From Opitutaceae bacterium (GTDB taxonomy: Bacteria; Verrucomicrobiota; Verrucomicrobiia; Opitutales; Opitutaceae): 58,320 nucleotides of DNA. The stretch spans positions 1-58,320 of the forward strand of contig JAEUGW010000012.1 of NCBI GenBank assembly GCA_016795565.1, in the 5' to 3' direction. The translations under genes were made by a program, and so were the position numbers. The notes under the pieces are model-generated. The model was not told the DNA's origin and searched no databases. It saw only the letters and a list, made by a program, of their open reading frames with translations. Positions within the stretch are counted from its first letter, which is position 1. Each line of letters starts with the position of its first letter. Below, in pieces: positions 33,001-41,729 of this stretch.

Positions 33001-34670
33001 TCACGAAAGACCAGCTGGGCGCGGTGCGCCCGCGCCCCGGCCTCGCTGCGGTAGGTCAGGTCGTCGATCGGAGCCAGCAGGGTGCCCGTGCGCCGGCATT
33101 GGTAACGGCCCCGGCCGAGCGCGGCAAATTCACTGTCTGTCTCAAGGCGAACCTCGTCGGCGCGCTCAGCGCCGAGCACCAGCGGGCCGTGGCAAAAGCG
33201 ATGATAGCCCGCCGGCAGCGCCGCCGTGGCGGGCTGCCTGACCGTGACGGCCAGCGCGAAGTCCAACGCCAGCACCTCACCCGCCACCAGGGCCAGGGAA
33301 GCGGTCATGAACCCGGCGGACTCGCGCAGCTCCACCGGTCGGCCGGCCTGCGTCAGTGTGAGGGCGCGCGGCGCGACGCCCGGCGGCACGAGGAAATGCC
33401 AGGCCTTCGCCGCGCCCACCGTGCTGCGCAGGACCGTCCACCGCACCTGGCCGGCGTGCGGATATTCGCTGGCGCAGCGCACGGCAATCTCGCCGTCGGG
33501 AAAGCGCAGCGTGTAATCGCCCTCGAAATAGAATGGCACCCACACCGCGCCGCCGGAGGCGTCGGTCATCAGGTTGAACTGCGCCGCACGGGCCAGCCCC
33601 TCGGCCCCGCGCATCGAGCAACACCACGGCGCCTCGAAGATCTTCGGGTGCGGCGCCAGTTGCACGCGGCCGTCGGGACCGACGCACAGGTCGCAGCCGA
33701 ATCCGCCGTTGGGCCGCTGGGCGTAGCAGAGCGCGTTGAAATAGATGCGGTGCGCCGCCAGCAGGTAGTCCGCCTCGCCGGTCGCGCGCCAGAGCTGGAC
33801 CGCGAGCAGGAAGGAGTCCACCACCCCGCAGGCCTCCGTCCACTCGGGCCGGCCGAACCAGTTGTAGTTGGCGTAGTGCTCCGTCTCGGCGATCTCGCGG
33901 TAGAGCCGGTAGCGCTCCCGCACCAGCGCGAGCAGCTCCGGCCGCGGGTCCACCTCCTCCCACCAGCGGAAAATCCCGCGCAGCGTGCTGAGCGTGGAGT
34001 GCGTCTGCGCGCCGATCTTCCGCACATCGAGCCGGGCATAACGCGCGATCATCGTTTCGATCAACCCGCGCAACTCCGGTGACGGCTCGATCGCGTAGGC
34101 CTGCGTGAGCCCGTCCAGGGTGAAGAACACCGTGCCGATGTCCGTGGACAGCCCGATCCACGCGCCTTCGTTCTTCACGGTGAGGCCGATCGGCCGGCCG
34201 TCGGCGAGCTTCGCCAGCTTCTCGTCGGGATAGGCGGCGTAGAGGTCGCGCGTCGGCACCATGAGGTTGGCCACGACCGACCGGATGACCATCAGCGCGC
34301 GCGGGTCGCGTTTCCACAGGTAATATTCGCAGAGGCCGCGGAGCAGGCCGTTGTGGCCGCCGACCTGGTTCTCGTCCGCCGTGCCGGCCGCGTGGAGCAG
34401 CCCGATGTAGCCGCGCGCGTTCAGCGCCGACGGCAGCTTCGCCATGATTTCCCCGAGGTAAAGCGGCTCGAAGCGCAGCGTCTGCCCGAGCACCGACAAC
34501 CCGAGCATGGCCCGCCCGATCCAGTCGCCCGGTGCCTCCGCGGCCGTGCTGGCCTTCACCATGGCGTCGAACCGGAAGGGCTCGTCATGCAGCCGGGAAA
34601 AATTCAACGCGCAGCGGCGCTGCAGGTCACCAGCCGGAACGACATCGGAGAAGGGCAGCGGAACAGGCAT
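32988..34670 (-). CDS. GH127-like (DUF1680) glycoside hydrolase
   Basis: 560 residues resembling beta-L-arabinofuranosidases of GH127/DUF1680. An (alpha/alpha)6-like helical core (YIGLLHAAGTADENQVGGHN, LCEYYLWKRDPRAL) carries Glu279-x-Cys281 in WTEACG and the cysteine pair Cys350-Cys351 in PWCCSMRG. These match the Glu, Cys and Cys-Cys zinc-thiolate site known for the family. C-terminal beta domains follow. No signal peptide is visible from MPVPLPFSD, so it is probably cytoplasmic. The substrate is inferred to be an arabinofuranoside or related plant or algal sugar. Confidence 0.83.
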   Translation of the reverse strand: MPVPLPFSDVVPAGDLQRRCALNFSRLHDEPFRFDAMVKASTAAEAPGDWIGRAMLGLSVLGQTLRFEPLYLGEIMAKLPSALNARGYIGLLHAAGTADENQVGGHNGLLRGLCEYYLWKRDPRALMVIRSVVANLMVPTRDLYAAYPDEKLAKLADGRPIGLTVKNEGAWIGLSTDIGTVFFTLDGLTQAYAIEPSPELRGLIETMIARYARLDVRKIGAQTHSTLSTLRGIFRWWEEVDPRPELLALVRERYRLYREIAETEHYANYNWFGRPEWTEACGVVDSFLLAVQLWRATGEADYLLAAHRIYFNALCYAQRPNGGFGCDLCVGPDGRVQLAPHPKIFEAPWCCSMRGAEGLARAAQFNLMTDASGGAVWVPFYFEGDYTLRFPDGEIAVRCASEYPHAGQVRWTVLRSTVGAAKAWHFLVPPGVAPRALTLTQAGRPVELRESAGFMTASLALVAGEVLALDFALAVTVRQPATAALPAGYHRFCHGPLVLGAERADEVRLETDSEFAALGRGRYQCRRTGTLLAPIDDLTYRSEAGARAHRAQLVFRDGPA

Positions 34671-34811
34671 GGTCCCGATTCCGCCCACCGGTCGGGTCGG
34701 TGCAACATGAATGAGGATGAAAATTCGAGGGCTTTTCCGACGCTGGCCGATTGCTGTCCCAAATGGTTGCGGCAAAAAATTGCGTGACTGCCAAAGGGCG
34801 CAGCTCAATAT

Positions 34812-35335
34812 GTGGGAATGCTGACGAAACTGGCTCAGTATAACGATGGCATCAGCGCCTTGGTGGGGATTGTCAGCTTGATAGGAATCCCAATCGCCAT
34901 TGCCTTATTCTTTCGCGAAAAACGCCGCGAACGGATCGAACGAGAACACGGAACGTATCTCGAGGTTCATGGCCAATATCTCGAATACCTGAAAATATGC
35001 CTCGATAATCCCCGCGCACGAGTATGGGAGAATGAAACAGATGATTCTTCCTCAGTAGAGACCACTGCAGAAGATCTCCGGCGGGAATCCATCATGTTTA
35101 CCAATTTATTTCCATGGCCGAACAGGCTTTTCTGATTTATCGGCACGCGACCGGAAAACAGAGACAGCGGCAATGGATAGGATGGGAGGCATATATCGTG
35201 GAATATATGAAGCGTGCCCCATTCCGGAATGCATGGGCCTCGTTGTGCTGTCAGTTTGACGGTGAATTCGAGGAATTCATGCGTTCATGTGAAAAAAAGG
35301 CGGATCAAATTATCCGCCAAAAACCCAAGGCGTAA
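34812..35335 (+). pseudogene. Frameshifted one-TM protein of unknown function
   Basis: Two adjacent frames look like halves of one protein. The first (34812-35135) has a transmembrane helix (LVGIVSLIGIPIAIALFFRE) then HGTYLEVHGQYLEYLKICLD and ESIMFTNLF. The second, in the next frame (from 35114), reads AEQAFLIYRHATGKQRQRQW, GWEAYIVEYMKRAPFRNAW. Joining them at about 35111-35114 (two surplus or one missing base) gives a continuous protein of about 174 residues. The GC content is visibly lower than in neighbouring genes, suggesting acquisition. It could be a pseudogene or a sequencing error. Starts at GTG 34812 or ATG 34818 are possible. Confidence 0.6.
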
Positions 35336-35507
35336 AGCCACCTTCCTCACGCTCCAGCGCCAGCATTTCCAGCAACTGCTGGAGCACTCGCCCGAGATTC
35401 GCGCCGTCATCCTCGCCCAGGAGGCCGAGCGCGACCCCACGCGGGCGCCTTTTCCCGACTCTTCCGCCCACTCCTTTCCCCCGCACTTGCCCCAGGCCTC
35501 CTCTTGA
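35334..35507 (+). pseudogene. Possible 3' fragment of a cyclic-nucleotide-binding-like protein
   Basis: Beginning right at the end of the low-GC gene, a frame reads KATFLTLQRQHFQQLLEHSP then EIRAVILAQEAERDPTRAPF and ends before lipB. GC returns to the local level here. The pattern (hydroxyl-rich strand, QLL..SPEIR..I...AERD) resembles the C-terminal end of a cNMP-binding domain, so it may be a remnant left when the low-GC segment arrived. It has no start codon of its own. The evidence is weak and a shadow frame cannot be excluded. Confidence 0.3.
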
Positions 35508-35521
35508 GCACACTGGCCGGC

Positions 35522-36193
35522 ATGTCCGTCCCCACCGCCACCGCCCCAGCCATCGCGACCCTCGATTGGGGTCGCACGGCCTACGCCGACGCCTGGCAGC
35601 GCCAGGAGGAACTCGTCGCCCGCCGCAACGCCGGCGAGGTTGGCGACACGCTGGTCTTCACGGAGCACAATCCGGTTTACACGCTCGGCGTGCGCAAGGG
35701 CGCCGAGCAGCACATGATCTGGGACGAGGCCGAACTGGCGAGACGCGGCATCGAGGTCCACAAATCCAACCGCGGCGGCGACATCACCTACCACGGCCCG
35801 GGCCAGCTCGTCGGCTATCCCATCGTCAACCTCGCCGCCCGCAAGGACCTCCACGCCTACCTGCGCCTGCTCGAACAGGTGCTCATCAACACGGTCGGCA
35901 CCTTCGGCCTCGCCGCCGCCCGCCGCGAAGGCAAGACCGGCATCTGGCTCGGTCCGCGCAAGATCGCGGCCATCGGCGTCGCCGTGAAGAAGTGGACGAC
36001 CTATCACGGCTTCGCCCTCAACGTGGACGCCGACCTCGCGCCCTTTGGCGGCATCGTGCCCTGCGGCATCACCGACGGCACGGTCACCTCCATGGCCGCC
36101 GAGCTCGGGTCGGCACCCTCACCCGAAGAGGTGAAGCGCGTGCTGGCGGCGGAATTCCGGCGGCTGCTGCCCGAGTTTTTCGCAAACCGCTAA
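35522..36193 (+). CDS. lipB: Octanoyltransferase
   Basis: About 223 residues from ATG at 35522 (TTG at 35504 is an alternative). It transfers octanoyl from ACP to lipoyl domains. Motifs are VFTEHNPVYTLGVRKG, the RGGDITYHGPGQLVGYPI block, GKIAA-like RKIAAIGVAVKKW with the active-site Lys, YHGFALNV and the catalytic Cys in VPCGITDGTVTSMA. The stop codon lies in a word-type palindrome. lipA follows on the same strand, so the pair makes lipoyl cofactor for the 2-oxoacid dehydrogenases and the glycine cleavage system. Confidence 0.95.
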   Translation: MSVPTATAPAIATLDWGRTAYADAWQRQEELVARRNAGEVGDTLVFTEHNPVYTLGVRKGAEQHMIWDEAELARRGIEVHKSNRGGDITYHGPGQLVGYPIVNLAARKDLHAYLRLLEQVLINTVGTFGLAAARREGKTGIWLGPRKIAAIGVAVKKWTTYHGFALNVDADLAPFGGIVPCGITDGTVTSMAAELGSAPSPEEVKRVLAAEFRRLLPEFFANR

Positions 36194-36275
36194 GCTGCGC
36201 TAATCTCCGCTAATGCACCGAATCATCCCGCCAGCTAGGCTGCTGCTGGGCGAAGATTAGCGTGGATTAGCGGTC
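36187..36275. repeat. Word-type inverted repeat (CGCTAATC family)
   Basis: Left arm CCGCTAAGCTGCGCTAATCT and flank (36187-36215) pairs with GAAGATTAGCGTGGATTAGC and flank (36251-36275). It includes the lipB stop (TAA 36191-36193) and fills the lipB-lipA gap, so it would form a hairpin inside a lipB-lipA transcript. Confidence 0.8.
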
Positions 36276-36302
36276 AATTCCGGCCACTTTCTGTCCCCGT
36301 CC

Positions 36303-37202
36303 ATGACGCCCACCTCCCGCAAACCCGACTGGCTCCGCGCCAAGCTGCCCTCCGGCCCGGCCTACCAGGCCACGCGCCGCCTCGTGGAAGACAACAAGCT
36401 CCACACGGTTTGCCAGAGCGCCCAATGCCCGAACATCGGCGAGTGCTGGTCCCGCGGCACGGCCACGGTGATGATCCTCGGCAACATCTGCACGCGCTCC
36501 TGCAATTTCTGCGCGATCCAGACCGGCCGCCCCACCGAGCTCGATTTGGGCGAGCCCGCCCGCGTCGCCGACGCCGTCGCCAAGATGGGCCTGCGCCACT
36601 GCGTCATCACCTCCGTCGCCCGCGACGACCTGAAGGACGGCGGCGCCAGCGTCTGGGCCGCCACCATCCGCGCCACCAAGCACCGCAATCCGCAGTGCGC
36701 CATCGAGGTGCTCACGCCCGACTGGAAGGGCCGCACCCACGACCTCGACACCGTGCTCGACGCCAAGCCCGACATCTTCAACCACAACGTCGAGACCATC
36801 GAGCGCCTCCAGAAGCCCGTCCGCGTGCAGGCCCGCTACGAGCGCAGCCTCTCCGTGCTCCGCCACGCCAAGTCGCGCGGCTTCACCACGAAAACCGGCA
36901 TCATGCTCGGCCTCGGCGAGACGGCGGCCGAGGTCGAAAAATGCCTGCGCGACATCGCCGCCGAGAAGGTGGACATCCTCACGCTCGGCCAATACCTGCA
37001 GCCCACCCCGCAACACTGGAAGATCGACCGCTGGGTGACACCCGAGGAGTTCCGGCACTGGAAGGAGTTCGCCCTCGGCGTCGGCCTGGGCGTCGTCGAA
37101 TCCGGCCCGCTCGTGCGCTCCAGCTACCACGCCGACGAGCAGTCCGCGAAATACACCGGAGAGGAACACCTGAACACGAACCCGACCCTCGCGCGGGCCT
37201 GA
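36303..37202 (+). CDS. lipA: Lipoyl synthase
   Basis: 299 residues, a radical SAM enzyme inserting sulfur at C6 and C8 of octanoyl groups. The N-terminal auxiliary cluster cysteines are in TVCQSAQCPNIGECW (C-x4-C-x5-C), the radical SAM motif in CTRSCNFCAI (CxxxCxxC), and the C-terminal RSSYHADE carries the conserved Ser cluster ligand. MLGLGE and LTLGQYLQPT are also typical. It lies 109 bases after lipB. Confidence 0.96.
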   Translation: MTPTSRKPDWLRAKLPSGPAYQATRRLVEDNKLHTVCQSAQCPNIGECWSRGTATVMILGNICTRSCNFCAIQTGRPTELDLGEPARVADAVAKMGLRHCVITSVARDDLKDGGASVWAATIRATKHRNPQCAIEVLTPDWKGRTHDLDTVLDAKPDIFNHNVETIERLQKPVRVQARYERSLSVLRHAKSRGFTTKTGIMLGLGETAAEVEKCLRDIAAEKVDILTLGQYLQPTPQHWKIDRWVTPEEFRHWKEFALGVGLGVVESGPLVRSSYHADEQSAKYTGEEHLNTNPTLARA

Positions 37203-37206
37203 CCGT

Positions 37207-37343
37207 TTCGTGACGTGGGTGGTGGGTCTGTTTGCTGTAGCGGCGGTCTGCGACCGCCGACGGGCGTGGCGTGTTTTTCGCTCGGCGGTCATAGACCGCC
37301 GCTACAAATTCTTGCTCAGATTGACCCACTACCGTGACGTTTG
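37207..37343. repeat. TGTAGCGGCGGTC palindrome with outer arms
   Basis: Inner copy 37236-37307 (CTGTAGCGGCGGTCTGCGAC ... GTCATAGACCGCCGCTACA), the same family as 21502-21559. Outside it, CGTGACGTGGGTGGTGGGTC (from 37210) and CCCACTACCGTGACG (to about 37339) give a second imperfect dyad. The element fills most of the lipA to phosphatase gap. Confidence 0.75.
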
Positions 37344-37382
37344 CGGCGTTGCGCCGCTGCGGAAGATTGTTTGGTTGGGCGG

Positions 37383-38777
37383 ATGAAGCTCCGCCTCGCT
37401 CCCGCCCTGCTGTTCTCGATCATCTGTCTTCTGTCCTCCCGCCTGGCCGCCGGCACGCTCGTCTCCGGCCCGATGCTCGGCTACCAGGCCCACCGCGAGG
37501 TGTTCCTCTGGGTCGAGACGAAGGACGCGCAAAAAGTCACGCTCGACTACTGGCTCGCCGGCCGGCCCGAAACCAAGAAGACGCTCGAACACACCAATCC
37601 CGCAGCCACGCCGGCCGGCGGGCAGATCACGACGTTCCGCCCCGGCCTGCTGGAAACGGGCGCCACCTATGACTACACGCTGAGCATTGACGGCGTGGCG
37701 CAGCAGACCGCCGCCCCGGCGAAGTTCCGCACCCACCCGCTCTGGGAATGGCGCACGCCGCCGCCCGACTTCAAGTTCATCACCGGCTCCTGCGCCTACA
37801 TCAACGAGCCCGTCCTCGACCGGCCGGGCGAGCCCTACGGTCGCACCGTCAACACCTTCAAGCTCATGGGCGACAGCGGCGCCGACTTCATGGTCTGGCT
37901 CGGCGACAACTGGTATTGGCGCGAGGCCGACTTCGACTCGGTCAGCGGCCTCTGGCACCGCCCGTCGCACGACCGCGCCATTCCCGAGATGCAGAAGCTC
38001 CTCGGCGCGATGCACCACTACGCCGTGTGGGACGACCACGATTTCGGCCCGAACGACTCCAACTGGTCCTACGAATACAAGGCCGAGGCCCTGAAGATTT
38101 TCCAAGCCTACTGGGGCAACCACAGCTACGGCGAGCCGGAGAACCCCGGCGTCTACTCCAAGTTCTACTGGGGCGACGCCGCGTTTTTCCTGATGGACAA
38201 CCATTATCACCGCGACGCCGCCGGCCTCGACCAGGACAAGCATCCGGAGAAATCCCAGTGGGGCCGCCGCCAGCTTGAGTGGCTCAAGCAGTCGCTCCTT
38301 CAGGCCAAGGCGCTGAAGCACTTCACCTTCAAGTTCATCGCCACCGGCAACCAGATGCTGCAGACCGAGCCGCGCGGCGAGCCCCACGAGCTCTACCGCC
38401 GCGAGCGCGAGGAGCTCATGGATTTCATCCGCGAGAACCAGATCACCGGCGTCGTCTTTCTCACCGGCGACGTCCACCACTCCGCCCTCTACCGCCGCCA
38501 GCTCTCCGCCAGCGGTCCGTGGATCTACGAAATCACGTCCTCCCCACTCTCCAGCAGTTCCTGGGCGGTCGAGAAGAGCGACAAGGCGAAGGACCCCTAC
38601 GTCATCCCGGGCACGCTGGTCGGCGACCAGAACTTCGTGACCGTCGCCGTCACCGGCCAGGGCGCCGACCGCGCGCTCACGCTCACCTGCACCGACAAGC
38701 AGGGCGCCACCCGCTTCACGCACACGGTCAAGGCCACGGACCTCGGCTACGTCCCGCCCCGGCGCCGCACGCCCTGA
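37383..38777 (+). CDS. PhoD-like alkaline phosphatase, exported
   Basis: 464 residues with a signal peptide (MKLRLAPALLFSIICLLSSR, likely cleaved after LAAG). An N-terminal fibronectin-like PhoD_N region (about 20-125) is followed by a metallophosphatase domain with GSCAYIN, WLGDNWYWRE, VWDDHDFGPND, FIATGNQMLQ and TGDVHHSAL, supplying Asp, Asn and His metal ligands. It probably hydrolyses phosphodiesters or phosphomonoesters in the periplasm. It lacks the twin-arginine signal typical of Bacillus PhoD. No Pho box was identified. Confidence 0.9.
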   Translation: MKLRLAPALLFSIICLLSSRLAAGTLVSGPMLGYQAHREVFLWVETKDAQKVTLDYWLAGRPETKKTLEHTNPAATPAGGQITTFRPGLLETGATYDYTLSIDGVAQQTAAPAKFRTHPLWEWRTPPPDFKFITGSCAYINEPVLDRPGEPYGRTVNTFKLMGDSGADFMVWLGDNWYWREADFDSVSGLWHRPSHDRAIPEMQKLLGAMHHYAVWDDHDFGPNDSNWSYEYKAEALKIFQAYWGNHSYGEPENPGVYSKFYWGDAAFFLMDNHYHRDAAGLDQDKHPEKSQWGRRQLEWLKQSLLQAKALKHFTFKFIATGNQMLQTEPRGEPHELYRREREELMDFIRENQITGVVFLTGDVHHSALYRRQLSASGPWIYEITSSPLSSSSWAVEKSDKAKDPYVIPGTLVGDQNFVTVAVTGQGADRALTLTCTDKQGATRFTHTVKATDLGYVPPRRRTP

Positions 38778-38848
38778 GCGCGCCACCGCGAGATTTCCCT
38801 CGCAGAAAGGCGCACCGGGGCTAATCTTTTGTCGGCAAAGCACCTGAC

Positions 38849-39619
38849 ATGGAAACCAAGAAGAAAATCGTCGAGAACTGGCTGCCGCGCTACACCGGCG
38901 TGCCCCTCAAGAACTTCGGCCGCTACATCCTGCTGACCAACTTCGACCGCTACGTCGAGCTGTTCGCCAACTGGCACCGTGTGCCCGTCCACGGCCGCAA
39001 CAAGCCGATGTCGAGCGCCACCGCCCACGGCATCACCATCATCAACTTCGGCATGGGCAGCGCCACCGCCGCCACCATCATGGACCTGCTCAGCGCCATC
39101 CACCCCGAGGCGGTGCTCTTCCTCGGCAAGTGCGGCGGCCTCAAGCACCGCGCCAAGCTCGGCAGCCTCATCCTCCCCATCGCCGCGATCCGCGGCGACG
39201 GCACGAGCAACGATTATTTTCCCCCCGAGGTGCCCGCCCTCCCCTCGTTCGCCCTGCAGAAAGCCATCTCCACCACCATCCGCGACCACAAGCAGGACTA
39301 CTGGACCGGCACCGTTTACACGACCAACCGCCGCGTCTGGGAGCACGACACCGACTTCAAGAAATACCTGAAGAAGGTCCGCGCCATGGCCGTGGACATG
39401 GAGACCGCCACCATCTTCACCACCGGCTTCGCCAACGAGATCCCCACCGGCACCCTGCTCCTCGTCTCCGACGAGCCGATGACCCCCGAGGGCGTGAAGA
39501 CCGCCGAGAGCGACAAGAGCGTGGACGACAAGCACGTCGCCATGCACCTGCGCATCGGCATCGATTCCCTCAAGCAGCTCATCAACAAGGGCGTCACGGT
39601 GAAGCACCTGAAGTTCTGA
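38849..39619 (+). CDS. AMP nucleosidase-like phosphorylase
   Basis: 256 residues corresponding to the catalytic domain of AMP nucleosidase (E. coli Amn is about 484). Motifs are ITIINFGMGSATAATIMDLL, VLFLGKCGGLKHRAKLGSLI, VDMETATIFTTGF (the substrate-binding Met-Glu) and LLLVSDEPM with the catalytic Asp. It would release adenine from AMP. Single-domain forms of this length occur in Bacteroidetes and related phyla. It stands alone. Confidence 0.85.
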   Translation: METKKKIVENWLPRYTGVPLKNFGRYILLTNFDRYVELFANWHRVPVHGRNKPMSSATAHGITIINFGMGSATAATIMDLLSAIHPEAVLFLGKCGGLKHRAKLGSLILPIAAIRGDGTSNDYFPPEVPALPSFALQKAISTTIRDHKQDYWTGTVYTTNRRVWEHDTDFKKYLKKVRAMAVDMETATIFTTGFANEIPTGTLLLVSDEPMTPEGVKTAESDKSVDDKHVAMHLRIGIDSLKQLINKGVTVKHLKF

Positions 39620-39683
39620 GGCGAAACAGGATTCCCTGCGGCGGACGACAGGAATAAACGAGGATGAAACCCAGATCCTTTTT

Positions 39684-39763
39684 TAACGCGGAGGACGCAG
39701 AGAGCGCGGAGTAGGAGTGATCCCGCTTGATTCCCTCCGCGAACTCCGCGCCCTCCGCGTTTA
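39684..39763. repeat. Word-type inverted repeat (CTCCGCG family) in a 290-base gap
   Basis: Left arm AACGCGGAGGACGCAGAGAG and flank (39684-39711), right arm CTCCGCGAACTCCGCGCCCT and flank (39735-39763). A related unit is at 19982-20056. The gap 39620-39910 around it holds no credible gene; GCCGTGCCATCCGTGGTCAA near 39868-39887 looks like another half-element. Confidence 0.8.
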
Positions 39764-39910
39764 GAATGCCTGTTTTTCAGCTGACCAAACCCGAACGGGC
39801 GAACGTCTCGCCCCAGCATCACCAGCAGGACGAACCCGGCGGGGATTCTTGAATTTTTCCAAGCTAAGCCGTGCCATCCGTGGTCAAATGACTGTCGTCC
39901 GACCCATCCG

Positions 39911-40603
39911 ATGCTAATCCGCATCAAAGGCGCGATTTCCAACTGCTACCTGCTGCTCGGCGAGAAGCCCGTGCTGGTGGACACCGGCGCGCCCGGCGAC
40001 TTGCGCACCATCCTGGCCGCGCTCAAACGCCGCGGACTGGCCCCCCGGGATCTCGCCCTCATCCTGCTCACGCACGGCCACAGCGACCACGCCGGTTGCG
40101 CGGCGGAGCTGAGACGCCGCAGCGGCGCGCAGATCGCGATGCACGCCGGCGACGCCGGCCTCGTCCGCGCCGGCCGCAACGGCGTCATCGCCGTGCAGGA
40201 CACCCTCGGCCGCATCCTGCGGCCGTTTGTGGACGAGCCGTTCGAGGCCTTCGAGCCCGACCTGGTTTTCCAGGAAGGCATCGCGCTCGAGCCCTACGGC
40301 CTGCGCGGCAAGGTCCTGCCCACGCCCGGCCACACGGCCGGTTCCGCCTCCGTCGTGCTCGCCAACGGCGAGGCCCTCATCGGCGACGTGCTGCGCGGCA
40401 GCCTCGTGTGGCCGAACAAGGCGCGCGAACACTATTTCTGCAACGACCCGGCCCGCAACCAGCGCAGCATCGTGCGGCTGGCGCGCGAGGGCCTGCTGCG
40501 CTGCCACCCCGGCACCTTCGGCAGCTTCCCCGGCACCGAACTCGGCCGCTACCTCAACACCGACGGCGGCGACGTGCTGGAACTCTCTGGTGAAACGGCG
40601 TGA
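39911..40603 (+). CDS. MBL-fold metallohydrolase
   Basis: 230 residues with the metallo-beta-lactamase fold: strand motif PVLVDTGAPGD, metal motif LTHGHSDHAG (HxHxDH), PTPGHTAGSASVVL with a metal His, and ALIGDVLRG with the bridging Asp. It resembles glyoxalase II-like or general thioester hydrolases. The substrate is unknown. It ends in a word-type repeat shared with a convergent gene. Confidence 0.87.
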   Translation: MLIRIKGAISNCYLLLGEKPVLVDTGAPGDLRTILAALKRRGLAPRDLALILLTHGHSDHAGCAAELRRRSGAQIAMHAGDAGLVRAGRNGVIAVQDTLGRILRPFVDEPFEAFEPDLVFQEGIALEPYGLRGKVLPTPGHTAGSASVVLANGEALIGDVLRGSLVWPNKAREHYFCNDPARNQRSIVRLAREGLLRCHPGTFGSFPGTELGRYLNTDGGDVLELSGETA

Positions 40604-40608
40604 GCGGC

Positions 40609-40717
40609 AAAGCTCCAACCTCCACCCTCCAAGCTCCAGAGAAACAAGAAACTCAAAAGCCCAATCGTGAGTTCAATGGACCTTGGATGTTGGCGCTTGG
40701 AGCTTCGCCCGTCAGGG
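40609..40717. repeat. Word-type inverted repeat (AGCTCCAA family)
   Basis: Left arm AAGCTCCAACCTCCACCCTC and flank (40609-40641) pairs with CTTGGATGTTGGCGCTTGGA and flank (40677-40707). A small stem CGCCC-GTCA-GGGCG follows (40706-40717) and overlaps the stop of the minus-strand gene. It lies between convergent genes. Confidence 0.8.
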
Positions 40718-41605
40718 CGTCACATCCACCCAGAAGGGCACGAAGGCCTCGCGGCCAGCGAGATTCACCTGCGCCCAGATGACGTAACGGCCGGGCGCGG
40801 GAATCGTGACCTTGAAGTTCAGCTCGGGCCGCAGCGCGTCCGGCATCTGGCTCAGATCCGTCTCGTTCGGGTGCAAGTGGGCAAAGCCGCTGCGGGCCTC
40901 GTCGAAGGCCACGAGGTGAGCGAAGGCCCCCATCACGGGCTGCAACGGCACCGGCTTTTTCTCGCGCCCCTGGGTCTCGATCCGGAACTTCAGGTCGGCG
41001 ACCTTGCCGGCCTGGAACGACGGCGGCGTGACGAGCTCGAAATTGAAGCCCATGGCCTGGGCCGTCGTGTTGGTCTCGCGAACGACCCTGGCCACCGAGC
41101 CGGGCACGGTGAAATCAGCCGAGGTGTAGAGCCCGCGCTGCGTCGCGGCCGGGGTGAAGTCGGCAAACACCCGGTAGAGCCCGCTGCGGTTCGGCGTCAG
41201 GGTGAACACCCAGTCGCCGGGCCGGCGGCCGGGCTCCGGATGCAGGTGCTGGTAGTCGTTGAGCGTGGGATCGACGATGAGCAGGTGCAGCTTGCGGGTG
41301 TGCGCGACGAGGAGGTCCTCCGGCGCCACCGGCTTGCCGCTGGCCGTGGCCAGCCGGAGGGTGAATTGCACCGGCTGATCGCGCGCCGGCTCGCGGTCGA
41401 CACTCAGCGTGGCCACCACCGGTGACCGCGCGGCGATCACGGGGATGAACTGCGGGTTGGCGGGGTCGCAGAATTCCAGCGCGCCCTTCCCCTCCACGCG
41501 AAAATCCATGTGGTTGAGATTGGTGCCCGTCGGCAGGAGGCGGACGAAAACATACAAGGCCAGCGCGACGGCCGTGATGAGGAATATCTGGGTGCGCGGG
41601 GTCAT
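40712..41605 (-). CDS. Secreted protein of a copper/heme oxidase island
   Basis: 297 residues. The N-terminus MTPRTQIFLITAVALALYVF is a signal anchor. Two similar beta domains follow, with HTRKLHLLIVDPTLNDYQHL at about residue 104 and AFAHLVAFDEARSGFAHLHP at about 229. Such His-rich LHL/DYQHLHP and HLVAFD motifs occur in secreted proteins encoded near cytochrome oxidase and copper genes; a metal-binding or chaperone role is inferred. It lies downstream of the Sco gene on the same strand, separated by a GTCATTCTGA element. Confidence 0.7.
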   Translation of the reverse strand: MTPRTQIFLITAVALALYVFVRLLPTGTNLNHMDFRVEGKGALEFCDPANPQFIPVIAARSPVVATLSVDREPARDQPVQFTLRLATASGKPVAPEDLLVAHTRKLHLLIVDPTLNDYQHLHPEPGRRPGDWVFTLTPNRSGLYRVFADFTPAATQRGLYTSADFTVPGSVARVVRETNTTAQAMGFNFELVTPPSFQAGKVADLKFRIETQGREKKPVPLQPVMGAFAHLVAFDEARSGFAHLHPNETDLSQMPDALRPELNFKVTIPAPGRYVIWAQVNLAGREAFVPFWVDVTP

Positions 41606-41620
41606 CGACTCACGCTCCCT

Positions 41621-41702
41621 GTCATTCTGAACGCAGTGAAGAATCCATCAGCACGGCCGCCGGCGCATATCATGATGGATTCCTCGCTTCGCTCAGAATG
41701 AC
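41621..41702. repeat. GTCATTCTGA palindromic element
   Basis: 82 bases, GTCATTCTGAACGCAGTGAA ... TCGCTTCGCTCAGAATGAC. Its centre CATCATGATGGATTC-type segment is shared with the copy at 47454-47535. It lies between the Sco-like gene and the secreted protein gene, both minus strand. Confidence 0.9.
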
Positions 41703-41729
41703 ATGCAAAGAACACTGTATTCCACTCCC

